The translations under genes and the position numbers were made by a program. From Himantopus leucocephalus (Eukaryota > Chordata > Aves > Charadriiformes > Recurvirostridae), in the NCBI GenBank assembly GCA_003993805.1, contig RSEF01000003.1:39270737-39334736 (forward strand): DNA of 64,000 nt, written 5' to 3'. Position 1 is the stretch's first letter. Every line of letters starts with the position of its first letter. The notes below the pieces were generated by a model. That model worked only from the letters and a program-made list of their open reading frames with translations. It did not search any database and had not been told where the DNA came from. This document shows, piece by piece, positions 1-11,500 of this stretch.

Positions 1-1250
1 TTTTACACTAATAGCATTGGTAAATTTTGGAGCACTAAAAATTCTGAGCAAACTGCTCTTATTTCTTACTGTATTATTCCTTGTAAGTAGAGTTTCTTCC
101 TGATGAAGTCAGATGAAAACTCCAAGTGATATTATCTTTGTGCACATCAGGAATTTTTAAAAATTAGTTCCTTGGTAGGAATTTTCAACACCTGTAGTAG
201 GGTGTAGTCTCTTGAACAGATCATCCATAGGGGAGTAAATAGGCTTTAGAGGAGGCTGAACATCATACCGTTCTTTGGTTCATGCAGTTTCCTGTAGCTT
301 CACTGCTTTTACTTCGTTTACAAATTTGTTTTGCAGGATGCAGAATGAGTAAAGAACAGATTTTTCAGAGGAAACCAAAAAGAAATGCAATGGGGAAAAC
401 CACTTAATCCTCAGAGCTCGGTAGGAATGAAGAAGGTGGGAAAATCAAGGAGAGAGAATCCGGTCTTATGAGAGCCTGCAAACTTGCTTACCAACATCCC
501 TCAGGTTTAGGAAGGATTCCCATTTTTCCACCAGTTTTCAGTACACCCTTAGCTATGGCATCTGTGTTTTTATCTCCCAAGGTCTTGTGTTCTTTGGCAG
601 ACTTTTTTAGTCACCCTGCACTGCGTATCATCTCTAAGCCTTCTGCTGAATTTCTAAAGAATGAGAGCATCAGGAGACTTTATTCTTAGAACTAGCACTA
701 CCACCATAACCTGCTGTTAAGCCACGGCTCAAAATCTTGCAAAGCTATTACCTTCCTCTTATAAATATACATATATTTTTTAACTTGTTTTCACTGAGCT
801 TGCAGCTAGATTCGTGACTGCTTTGACGAACATTATGTAAGCAAATTTTGGGCAAATGAGTCTCTCGATTTGACTGGCTTGCTACCCTTAGCATCAAACC
901 CATGTCTGTGATCAGTCAAGCCAAGATCATCCTCCTGTGTGCGGGCAAAGGGCTGCTTTTTGAGCTGGCTTTATTTAGGCTGTGGTGGTCCCTCTCTAAA
1001 TCCAGCCTCTCAAAGAAGGTTGGAAATATGGGAAAAAGTTACCCCTTTGAGGCTGCTTGTGATCCCATAAATTTTTGACTGTTAGAAGTGATAAGTTGTT
1101 ATGGTCACTAACTCAATATTCTTTATCAATAAAGCTGTTGGCCATTCTTTGTCAGGGAATGCAATAGCTTATGACTGAAGATACAGAGGATTCTGCCCTA
1201 AATTACTTATCTTCTGCTTGAATTCTGTTTTGAATGCATTTTTGATTTTT

Positions 1251-1428
1251 CATAGAATCATGGANNNNNNNNNNNNNNNNNNNNNNNNNNNNNNNNNNNN
1301 NNNNNNNNNNNNNNNNNNNNNNNNNNNNNNNNNNNNNNNNNNNNNNNNNNNNNNNNNNNNNNNNTTCTGGGCTGCGAGTGCACGTTGCTGGCTCATGTTG
1401 AGCTTCTTGTCAGCCAACACCCTCAAGT
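1251..1428 (-). mobile_element. CR1 LINE fragment interrupted by a gap
   Basis: The left edge reads catagaatcatgga, the reverse complement of the CR1 3' terminus. After the 100-N gap the sequence, read on the minus strand, encodes ADKKLNMSQQRALAAQ, the typical C-terminal part of the CR1 ORF2 reverse-transcriptase protein. The element is therefore in minus orientation, 5'-truncated and inactive. CR1 is the dominant LINE of birds and reptiles. The right boundary (about 1428) is approximate. Confidence 0.85.
1265..1364. other. Assembly gap of 100 Ns
   Basis: Exactly 100 Ns lie between two parts of the same CR1 copy. A fixed 100 usually denotes a gap of unknown or nominal size. The missing bases are probably CR1 3' sequence, so no host gene is expected to be lost. 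Confidence 0.97.
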
Positions 1429-1952
1429 GTGAGTGGTGAAATCTTCTGAAAGAAGGAATCACTTAGCTTTTTTTCTAAATTAAGTTAATGAAAAATAATG
1501 CTGGTTTACTTTTCTTAAAAAACTCCCACAGCTGTTACATGGAGTAACTTTAAGGGAGCTGGACAGAGGGTAGCCAGGATAATATATCTGCACATTTGCC
1601 TCTACTCATGAAAATGTGCCCAAATTCTAAGCTGTAAGATTCTGTATATGTTGGATACTTTTCAGCTAAGATATCGAGATGTTTGGGCTAAGTCTCAGGT
1701 CTGTTAAGTCCCTGTAGACTTACTTTATATTTTACATAAGACCTACTGCCCAATCTTGAAAAAATACTGCTCTTAAACCTTTGTTTTACTGAAGGAATTA
1801 CATTAAAGTAGCATTAAGGCACTGAAATTTGATTTTAGGAAAAAAAAGTATTCATCTGGCTTAGCTGAGATGACCAAATTCATTATCAAGATTTCGAAAT
1901 GGCATATTTTATGAGTGTTTGGTAAAAAAGTACATGCAGTATTGCATGATAA

Positions 1953-2031
1953 ACTGTGTTCTTTACTTTGGTTCAAAATATAGAAAATTCANACTGTGTT
2001 CTTTACTTTGGTTCAAAATATAGAAAATTCA
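1953..2031. repeat. 39-bp duplication across a single N (assembly scar)
   Basis: Positions 1953-1991 and 1993-2031 are identical and separated by one N at 1992. A perfect duplication that abuts a single N is typical of two contig ends that overlap but were not merged. It is probably not a biological tandem repeat. Confidence 0.85.
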
Positions 2032-2312
2032 TGTACATATTTTTAAATAACTAAAACTATCAGTACTTACAGACGAAAACAGGCCTGCTTTTAAGAAAAG
2101 GATACCCAGAAAACCCTTTCATTTTTGCACATTTTTTGCTGTCCTTGGCCTATCAACATTTTGAAAAAAACNATGTACATATTTTTAAATAACTAAAACT
2201 ATCAGTACTTACAGACAAAAACAGGCCTGCTTTTAAGAAAAGAAAACCCAGAAAACCCTTTCATTTTTACACATTTTTTGCTGTCCTTGTCCTATCAACA
2301 TTTTGAAAAAAA
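2031..2312. repeat. About 140-bp duplication across a single N (assembly scar)
   Basis: Positions 2031-2171 are repeated at 2173-2312 around the N at 2172, with a handful of mismatches (for example ggatacc against gaaaacc, and ttggcc against ttgtcc). The copies could be unmerged contig ends with low-quality bases, or two haplotypes laid end to end. The single N argues against a real tandem duplication. Confidence 0.8.
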
Positions 2313-5300
2313 TGACTAATGCTGTATTGATGGTTTTCCTGCTAGTATTGATTAGCCTATTTGTAACCCATATAATTTTGAGTACTATGTGATTGCAATC
2401 CGTTAGTGGTACATTACAGTCTTCCCCCAACTTCCGGGCCATACAGAATGGTATAAACTGTGGTATAAAAAAAGGATATTCTAAGAGTGGCTGTTTATTG
2501 TTGGGGAATATTTTTGGACTGTATGTTTCCCATTCCAGTATTTTACTTTAAAGGCTGAAAAGCTTTAGGAATGAAATCTATTACATACATTACTCTGCTG
2601 AGTACACTGATTCAGCTGACTAATAAGTTGATTAACTTCCTTGCTTTGCACTTGCAGGATAATTCCAAATTCCGTACTTTGTAACAAACTTAATTGGTAA
2701 TTATCTGTATAATAAAATTAGACTCTAAAATTTGTTCAGATCGTTTCTCCACACCAGAATTCTGAATCTCTGTTCTGCTTGGCATTTTTTTTCCACAGTT
2801 CTTACTTCAATTCATTAGGCAAGAGAGAACTAAATGGTTTGTTGTAATTGAACAAGTGCTATTACTGTCTAGAAAAAAAGACAGAGGATTTACAACCTAC
2901 CTAATGAAAAATAACTGAGTATTGTTGTAAGCTTTGTCATTTTTATGTTGGTTGTGTCCTGTTTTGTTTTCCTAAACTCTAATAAATGAAGGAATGTTCC
3001 TTAGCCTAAAATTACAATAGTCCCAAATAAGGGTGCTATATTTCTTTGAGCATAGAATGTGCCTAGAAGCAGTATAAAGTCTGAAACAATAAACAAGTAA
3101 TTCGCAATTTCAAGGCTGCTGCTGCAGATGCTTTGCAAAAGAGTCAAATCAACAGTCAAATATAAAATGTGTTTAACCGCAGAGCTGAGCAAACCCGATA
3201 CACAAGAGCAAGAGCTAGCCATACAACTTCCAACATGCTGAATAAGTCACTAGTGTGTGTAGAAGTTTAACGTATCGATTGATATAAGGTTGTGTTGTTT
3301 ATATATTTGGTATGCTTGGATCTGCAGTTGAATTTACTTTTATGTTTGATCTTTGTTTTTATTTGTTAAAATTTTTCCATTACAATTTTTTATTAGGAAA
3401 AAGCCCATGGCAACATTGTTGTTCAGTTTTAAATAAAGTTATACCAGGAAATTTATAGCTCCAGTCCTCACTGTAACGATAGCACTCTCATGTATGCCAT
3501 CAAAAATGTTATGTGCAAAATGGCTTTTTTTGTGCCAAAGCTATTTCTATTGCAATTCCAATGACTTTATAGCACATACTTAATAACTGTAAATCAATAA
3601 ATAGTGCAAATGTTGAAAGCTGCTTTCATAACCTTCCATCAGATTTCTTCTTTTCCTTCTCTCAGTCTAATCTTCATATTCTGACAGCTGTAAATAGAGC
3701 CTGGTGGCATAATTATTCCAAAATAGTGAACCAGCTAAATAATCAGCTGAAAATAATGCTGTAATCTCACTGCATTAGATTTTTCTATTATAATTTTGAA
3801 GTTTGCTTTAATATCTTTAGGGTATATCTGAGTGTATGAATTCAGTTTTAACATGCATTTTTATATCTAAATGTACATTCTTTGTTCAAAACTAGCATGC
3901 ATGGTTTGATGACAACTCTGCTAGGTGCTATAACAGTACGAAGGATGCTTATGAGGAGCGACTGCAGTGTCATATATAACATTAAAATAAATTGACTTTG
4001 GAACTCTGGCAAACAACGGTTGCTAGTTGTTTCTAGCTGGTCATTTTACTCTGAAATTAGTATTTCAATGAATATCAAGAATATTTTGTTGGAAATAAAG
4101 ACTAAAGAAAATAAGGTTTTGTTACTTTAACTTGTGAAGTCATCAACTCTAAGATTCAAATTGGGAGACTTTTCTACGGGAACCGATACATCTGTTGCTG
4201 AGACGTATCCTGAGGTTTTAGAATTTTCTAAGACTTTGCTGCTCAGCTACTGGATTAGTCTCTTTGATACAGAAAATCACAATAGTGCTTTTGCGTAGAT
4301 ATGAATGTAGGGCTAACTGGAGGTTATATTACAAATTTTTGGAATGTGTTTTCTATTTGTACACGTTAAAAAGTGGTCTGAAACTTGGCCTTTATTTTGA
4401 ATTACTTTGAGTCCATCAGAACAAATAAAAGTCTTAACAAGTAGTGACATTAGCTCGTTATTTATGAAAGACACCAGAAAGCAGACATAAATGCATAAAT
4501 TACACAGATTTTGTATTTTACTTTATTTGGGTGAAGATCTAGTTAGCAGTGTTTGTTTCCTGTTTAAATCTTGCAAAAACATGTGGAAAAGACCCCACAA
4601 ATTGAGAACTATATTTATTCTTTTCCCTATTTTATAATATGTGAGGGACTTCATGAAAGCAGCCTTAGGTGCTTAGTCTGTATGGGTCTTCTGTTTACGT
4701 TGGCAATTAAGCAGTTCTCAGTACAGAACGCACGTTACTACAGGGATGGCTGATGTCACCACCAGGGACTGGTTCTTAAACAGGGAAACAGCAGCAGGAG
4801 CAATTGAAATACCTACAAAAGAATGATCCTCTGTGTCATGCCGGTATTCCATTTTGATAGAGGGTGTCTTGAGAATTCAAAAAGAAATTGGAAGGGGAAT
4901 GCAGATAGGTTTAAATGATACTGCAGTTTCTGTTTTCTGTGACGTCTCTGCTTATACGAATATACGCTGCCAAAAGGTTCAGTTTAGTGGGAAGTTTGTT
5001 TAGCTTCAGAAGAAATAATGAACATTTTTTGAAGTACTGCTGTCAGGAAAGAAGCTGACTTCTAGGTATTTATAGGATTGACTTTTTAATTACATTTTGA
5101 AAAGTCCGCATCCTGAAAATAGCTGCAGTAATTCTTACACTGTTTTGTGCCGTGGGAGAAGTCTAGGTTTCCTACAGGTCTAAAGTAGGATGTGGTAGTG
5201 ACAGATTAAGCACATTATTGTTTTTTCAGTTGGTTGGTTTGGGTTTTTTTTTTTTTGTACCTACCCTGCCATTTCGGAATTCTCACCTACTTGATATTTT

Positions 5301-6394
5301 TAGCAGTGAAAATAAAAAAAACCCCCACATTGTTCTTACGGATTTCCTTGTCTGTATTTAATTTATAAATGATCACGTTCTGTATTTCTGTTTTGTTGAT
5401 TTTTAGCTCTTGTGGTAAAAGCAAAAACATCATAACTTGAAGGAGTAAGGCAGGCAGACCCTTTGGTCTGAAGCAGAATACTGAAACATACTCACTAATC
5501 TTTGTTTAAGGACTTTCCCAAGCTTTCTTGACACAGTAAATAAAACTAGCCATTTTAGAAAGCATTTCAATTACATAGCCAAATTCTACTTTTTTAGGTG
5601 TTGTTCCAGGTTCTGAGGGTGATGTTTTATCCAATAAGATGCTGACAACCTTACCGAACGTCACCTTAACACTTTTTCATTGCAGCTGATGTTACTGGCA
5701 ATACGTAATGACTAATATTTTTTACTGAAAGACTTCAGTTGAAAAAGTGTCTGCAAAGGGCTGTTACTTATAAAGCATTAAAGAAGAGACAAAAACCCCA
5801 AAGAAATGTTTCTGTTGTAGCAAAGAAATACACTAAGTACATAGATTCATTTTTATATGCCCTAAGCAGTTGTTGGTTTGCTTTTTCTGGTAATATTGCT
5901 GGGAGCGTGAATGTGCTGTTTTTGTAAAATGCCAGTTCACCTGTTTAGCTGAAGTCTACTGAAGAACTAGACTTTTTTCATTTCAAAGAAAAGTTACTAA
6001 ATTACTGAAAAACTTAAGGTGGATCCAGAATCTGGGTATTTCTCAGCGGCTTAAAATAAAAATCCAAGGAAGTGGTGGAGGGAGAAGTACAGAATGATGT
6101 TGCTGCATACTCCCCCCCCCACCCCACCCCCAGTAACTGAAGGTTAAATGAGTAGCAAGCAGAATGCCTTAAACAAGATTGGTATATTGATTAAAACGCT
6201 GATTTAACAGCTCGCTTTCTCCCTTTGGAAACCTGGAAAAGATAAGCCAGCTGCTGTCTAAGAGTGCTGAGTGTCCACTGAGAGTACACTATCTATCATC
6301 ACAATATGGTGATGAGAGGTGTTTTATGTTTGTGTTAATTTCCCCCACTAAATCAGTAATTATTACAATCCTGTCCCTGCTGTTTACCCTGCAG

Positions 6395-6517
6395 CTGTTT
6401 TTCCATTTGTCGAGAGAGCGGGTGTTCTCAGAGGACCGCACACGCTTCTATGGTGCAGAAATTGTCTCTGCCCTGGACTATCTGCATTCTGGGAAGATTG
6501 TGTACCGTGATCTCAAG
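6395..6517 (+). CDS. AKT3: AKT3 exon encoding kinase residues about 233-273 (catalytic loop)
   Basis: This 123-bp exon (phase 0 to 0) encodes 41 residues, starting [15 protein letters not shown] and ending in the catalytic-loop motif YRDLK, whose Asp corresponds to human AKT3 Asp271, the catalytic base. The exon lies between the acceptor ctgcag (6389-6394) and the donor gtaaaa at 6518. AKT3 is an AGC-family serine/threonine kinase acting in the cytosol and at the plasma membrane downstream of PI3K and PDK1/mTORC2. This part covers the start of the C-lobe (helices D and E). The length matches the vertebrate AKT exon and there are no stops or frameshifts. Assignment to AKT3 rather than AKT1 or AKT2 rests on this exon's SGKIVYRD and on residues in the later exons. 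Confidence 0.97.
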
Positions 6518-8446
6518 GTAAAAAAAGGAAAAAAAAAAGTAATCAAATTTTTGTTTTTGCAGAGACTATTGGGACAAACACAAAGTAATTATAAAGTTGC
6601 ACTATTCAGAGTTAATGGGGAAAAAAAAATCTGTGTTCAGTTACAAGTTCTGTATATGCTGAAGGAAGCTGTTTGATACAGTAATCTATAGCTGGGTACA
6701 TTACTTGACTAACTTGATTAAAAAAAGAAACAGCATACCTTGGTGATACCACTTGAAGGAGATTTAAACTTCTGATCCTTTTTTTTCCCCATTACTTATA
6801 ACTTAACTTGGATTTCAACACAAATCTCAAATATAATTCTCAACGTCCTCAAACAAGGGAAATGGGGAGTTGTGACAATGTGACTGCATTCTGTTTATCT
6901 CACCCAAAGAGTTATGTTCTTGTATGATTTGAAAACATTCAAAACAATTCAGAATACTTCAATAGGAAAAAAAATTCAGCCTTGATTTAAAAATTATTTT
7001 GCCTTTTGTATCTTGGGAAAGATTCATAATACTGGAATGTAGTTTGTCTTAGATTTGCCTGCGTATGCAGTTGCGTATCCTCTGTTGCCTGAAGCTCCAG
7101 GTACTCTGTGACACAGTATGACCATGTTCTATGGAAAATAACCTCTTCTTTCAATGGGAACATTTTCTAACTTATGTGGGAGGGACGTCTATATTCCACG
7201 AAGAGACTATTTTATTTCCGTCACAAGCCTTTAATTTCTGGTACGGGAAATCGTGCTTTAGTGTGCGCTAGTGGAGCTTTTGTGCAGGAGCTGAGGAGAG
7301 GGAGGCAATGGTAGGCAAGTTCTGCTCAGGGAGGCAGACGGAAACAAGGTACTGCGTTACCTGTTTGTAGCAGAATCTGTTGTAATAACATGAAATGCTC
7401 TGACATCTTGGAAAACTATGGAATTGTCTGGGCAGGGAATGGTACTTTGCATCTTCTTTGTATGACACTGTTAGACTCAACAGGAAATATATACCTTTGA
7501 ATTGTATTTCAGGCTTTTTGCAGACTTAGGAAGACAGGGCCATGATTGTCCTTTGTTGGTATTTTCACTACACACCTTATAATTAGAAAAAACCCACTCT
7601 TTTCTGTTGAGAAAAGTTGTTGAGAAGTATGTTTCACTTGTTTTTATTTCTATCTGTATTTAAAGTGTTGCTAATAAAAAGCTTCGGGGAAAGTGATGTT
7701 AGCCATGCTTTTGAGATAGTCCACAGTAAATATGGCAGTTGTTCTTATTCCTGTTCTTTAAATACTTCATAACAGGCTGTGTTCTGTTTTCATATTTCAA
7801 AGCAAGAATCATGTATTTAAAATGCAATGCAAAGCATGCGGAGGTACACATGCACAGTTCAAGAGCAGTGTCCTTTGCAAGTATACAAGGAGGAATTTAC
7901 CTCAGGGTTTTCTTTTTGTCAGTCACCTCTCTTTTGTCTGTTATTGAAAAGGTTGTGGAAGATGCAGATATTTTAAGGGTTTACGGATATATACTCTTTC
8001 ATGACAGTATAGTAAGTAAAATGTGTCTTGATAAATGAAGGTCATGTAACAGCAAAGGAAACTATGAAGACTTACCAAAAGGCAGCCATGATTGTAACCT
8101 TGAATTACTTGATTATATCTTGAGAATATTTAGAAAATTATTTTGCTTTCTCTCTATGACAGATGCACCAAACTTGTAAAACTTCAGAATGAAAGGTCAC
8201 GCTTTGATTGACCTGGGATTTACTATTGTAAACTGTGTTAAAGTATAAAAAAAATATTTAAATTGTATAGCAGTAAACATTGTTAAATGCTGTAATATAA
8301 TAGGTGCTGTAATTTTTTTAATTGCAACCAAATTACATTCTATTGCAAGCAATAACTCTGTATCTTTTTCACAAAATTGTTGTAATGCGTCAGCCTGTCC
8401 TGTTAAGAAATACTAAAGGAACATTTTTTTTTTCCCCAACATACAG
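6518..8446 (+). other. AKT3: AKT3 intron (about 1.9 kb)
   Basis: This intron runs from GT at 6518 to AG at 8445-8446, with a T/C-rich tract (ttttttttttcccc) just before the acceptor. It is AT-rich with short A and T runs. I saw no repeat family, RNA gene or further exon in it. Confidence 0.9.
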
Positions 8447-8575
8447 TTAGAAAATCTAATGTTGGATAAAGATGGACACATAAAAATTACAGATTTTGGA
8501 CTTTGCAAAGAAGGAATCACAGACGCAGCAACTATGAAAACATTCTGTGGTACTCCAGAATACCTGGCACCCGAG
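8447..8575 (+). CDS. AKT3: AKT3 exon encoding residues about 274-316 (DFG and activation loop)
   Basis: This 129-bp exon (phase 0 to 0) encodes 43 residues, [10 protein letters not shown] to LAPE. It includes ITDFGLC, whose DFG Asp289 binds magnesium, and the activation segment with [14 protein letters not shown]. The Thr in MKTFC is the PDK1 phosphorylation site, Thr305 in human numbering, and its place as residue 32 of the exon agrees. The APE motif ends exactly at the donor gtatga. ITDAATMK in the activation loop is the AKT3 form; AKT1 has IKDGATMK. The exon is intact and follows the previous one in frame. A second frame through the same bases gives VLQNTWHP, a chance look-alike of another AKT segment. 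Confidence 0.97.
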
Positions 8576-11500
8576 GTATGATTTAGAATATATTCTTGTA
8601 ATACAGTATAAAGTATTTATTTTCCATTTAGTTTTAGACTGGGATGTTTGTATGCTGAAAACTGTTCATTGTAGTAAAGAACTGACAGTCTGCCCGATTA
8701 ATACTATGCAGTTGTTTTTCAGAATTGTATCTGCTACTATTCTTTGTGGTGATTGTATGTATATTGATGCTGTGCTGCTTAGTGTTTAAAAAGGCCTCTA
8801 ACCTGCATTCTCCTTCATGTGTTTGCCTTCCTCTGTTAAAGGTTTTATCTTCCGATGATTTCTTCAAAAATATTCTTCCATCTGTCTGTCACTTGGAACA
8901 TATGATCCTGCTTAACTGAGCTGTATAACTAGTGTTTATATAGCCTCAGTGGAGGCGAGGGGGAATGGGAAGGTACTGAGTTTGCTGGGTTTTATCCGAA
9001 CTCCTCAAGTTGCAGGGAGAGGGAGCTGAAATTTTAGATATTTCTCCTAAAAACAGTTGAGTGTATCAACCTCAGAACTGGTTGAGGTGGGCACCAAAAC
9101 TTAGCTGTTTCCTAGTATGTAAGCAGAAGTGGCATCCCAGAGTATGCCACCCCATCTTTACCGTTAGCTAGCACTCAGAGTGCCAAACATCACACTTCTC
9201 GAGGATTGATAAAAAGATGGACATGAGGACGGTGTTTTGGTTCCCTTCACGGCTCTGGTTTGGTCACTTGAGAACCTGTTGTGGAAGTTCAAGTCCCCCA
9301 AATGATCTGCTCCAGTATCAGTGCTGACAGCTCTGCCACTGATGCCTACTGAAAAAACGCAAGGGGAAGCACTCTCAAAATTGTGGTTTTGTCCTGTCCG
9401 GCTTCAGTTAACAGGACTGATTATGGTGCTTGGAAATGTCATTCTGCCTCTCCACTGGGGCTGCCAAACGCAACGCCATTATTGACATGAAAGACAGCAT
9501 TATTTTTTTACTTAATGCCAAGGATTCTGCGGATGCTGAATTAGCCGTTATTTCCCTTCTTGTCAGCATTCAAGATTGCTAATTAACCTAGTACACACCT
9601 GACATGGAGACAACTTTCTAGTAAACCTAAAGGGCTTTCCAAGGCCCTTTATTTTTACCATTTGTTTTAAGAAGCATTCTTCAAGGGATTCCCCACCTCT
9701 TGCAGCAACTCAGTACCACCAGAATGTCTGTATTACGTATTGTCTTTGAAGAAGAATGTGCCTTAGTTAAAAGAGAGGAAGTGAGGAGGCACTGATTCAG
9801 CGTAGCTTTTTACCCTCTTATTTTCAGGAGTATTGAATCCTGAGTAGCATCAACAATCCCTGGAGCCTATTTCAACAAGCAAGTTTAGATTGTCTTTCAT
9901 TTTTTATTCTGAACCTTACAATTAAGGGATGTCAAGGAAACTGATGCACATTACCTTCTGGATACTGTTGGCTGGAAATGAAGGTTTTAGGATGATCAGG
10001 TTTACGGGTTTGAGAGTCTTTCTGTATCTCTTCAAGCAAATTTGAAATCTCCAATTTGCAGTCAGGGAGGAAATTGAAACTGCTAATAGTTGGTTATAAG
10101 TTAATATAGTATGTAGAATTGATGGAACCATTTTGGATCATAGCAAGATCCTGTGATACATTTTTCTCCAACTATAAAGGAAACATCAGCATTCTTAGGA
10201 GTCACTAACTTTCTCTTCATCCATCTGTTTCTGTCTTCTTCAATTCTTTCAGCAGCAAAGAGAAATCTGAGCAGTCATGCTCTCACACTGTAGGTTTAGA
10301 AGTACCTAAATAATTTCGGTTGGTTAAATGTGTTCATTTCAGCTGTTTGGTGAGTCACCAGCTGCTCTAGCTATGAAGACAAGCTCACTGATACCTGGTC
10401 TCATCTGCAGAATCCTATCCCGTAGATTCCAAGGAAGATTTGGATGCAGATTGATGCTATCCTGTTTGGCAATTTCTGACATCTCCTTTGGTTTAGTGCA
10501 GGGACACTCAGCAGTTATCTACATTTAAGGATTCCAGAACTGTTCTTAGCCTGCTTTGAATCTTTTATGGCTACTTAGAAGTAGTTGCAGATCTGTGTGG
10601 CTTGGTACAGTGGACACTTTTCTTGTGTTCCATACCCAGACCACAACAGCAACCATAAGAACACAAGGGATGATACTGTCATCACTGGCATAGACTACAG
10701 GTGTCATTGCCAGCTCTTGCCCCCTCATTGTCTCCTTGTCAACAGTCTTGAAAACATTCTCAAAGAGTGCAAATAGCCCATTCAGTTGATTTCATCTGCC
10801 TCTCCATCTCTCAATTTTGGAAACATGTTAGCTCTCTTCCATTGAACTTGAAAAGGGATCATTCTGGGTTTTAGACACTTACCAGGAGTTACTTGATCTA
10901 GTTTGCCTTTCTGTTCTCTAGCAGCCCCACTCCTTTCCTCCACCTCCCATTATGAGTATTTTTGGAGACCCACCCTGTATAAATCTGTCTTGAAGGAAAC
11001 TGACTCTTCATTAACCCTGGGAACCACAGAACTCATTCCCTTTTATCTCAGAGATAAAGGGTTTAGAGCAAGCAACCTGGACAGGTTACTGATATGGTGT
11101 AAGAAGACTCGACACCTTTATCCATACATTCTTATTTTAAAGGGTGAAGTTAGTAGTATATGGACACCACTGCAAAAAAATAAACTTTCCCTTCGCACTC
11201 TCTGCTGCTAAAATAGTGTTTGCCAGTGCATTGGCTGGATAGTTGCTCACCTGAGACAATTGTATCTATTTTTATACCTGGGACAGCTGACTGATAAAGG
11301 GACCATCAAGAGACTCGGTTGTCCAGTCTATTCATGTGCATGTGTCAGGGAATGAATGCCCAAAAATCACTTCTCGTTGCAGTTCAGGCCACAGAAATCA
11401 TTACCAGATGCCAAGGACTTACTACCTTTTGACAAATTGCAGATCATGAGAACCTGATGTTACAGCTGGACTTTAATCCTCTTACCACAGTGAATTCCTG

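Larger units (their letters stand above)
1..6394 (+). other. AKT3: AKT3 intron, 3' part (window opens inside it)
   Basis: This AT-rich stretch precedes the first visible AKT3 exon and ends in a good acceptor (polypyrimidine run, then ctgcag at 6389-6394). I looked for the preceding AKT3 exon, which should encode the end of the N-lobe with the LCFVMEY-type hinge, and did not see it, so that exon lies left of the window. The stretch holds a gapped CR1 fragment (1251-1428), duplicated sequence around single Ns at 1992 and 2172, a T run near 5245, a C run near 6115 and a possibly conserved AT-rich block near 3640-3830. Open frames here are short and look like chance. Confidence 0.8.

Noticed and set aside
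8547..8789. Plus-strand frame starting VLQNTWHP, resembling another AKT segment (VLQNTRHP)
   Set aside because: It is the out-of-frame reading of the activation-loop exon running into the intron. The likeness is coincidence.
9920..10290. Minus-strand readings such as LEISNLLEEIQKDSQ within the large AKT3 intron
   Set aside because: They are short, broken by stops within tens of codons, without splice sites, and match no family I can name.
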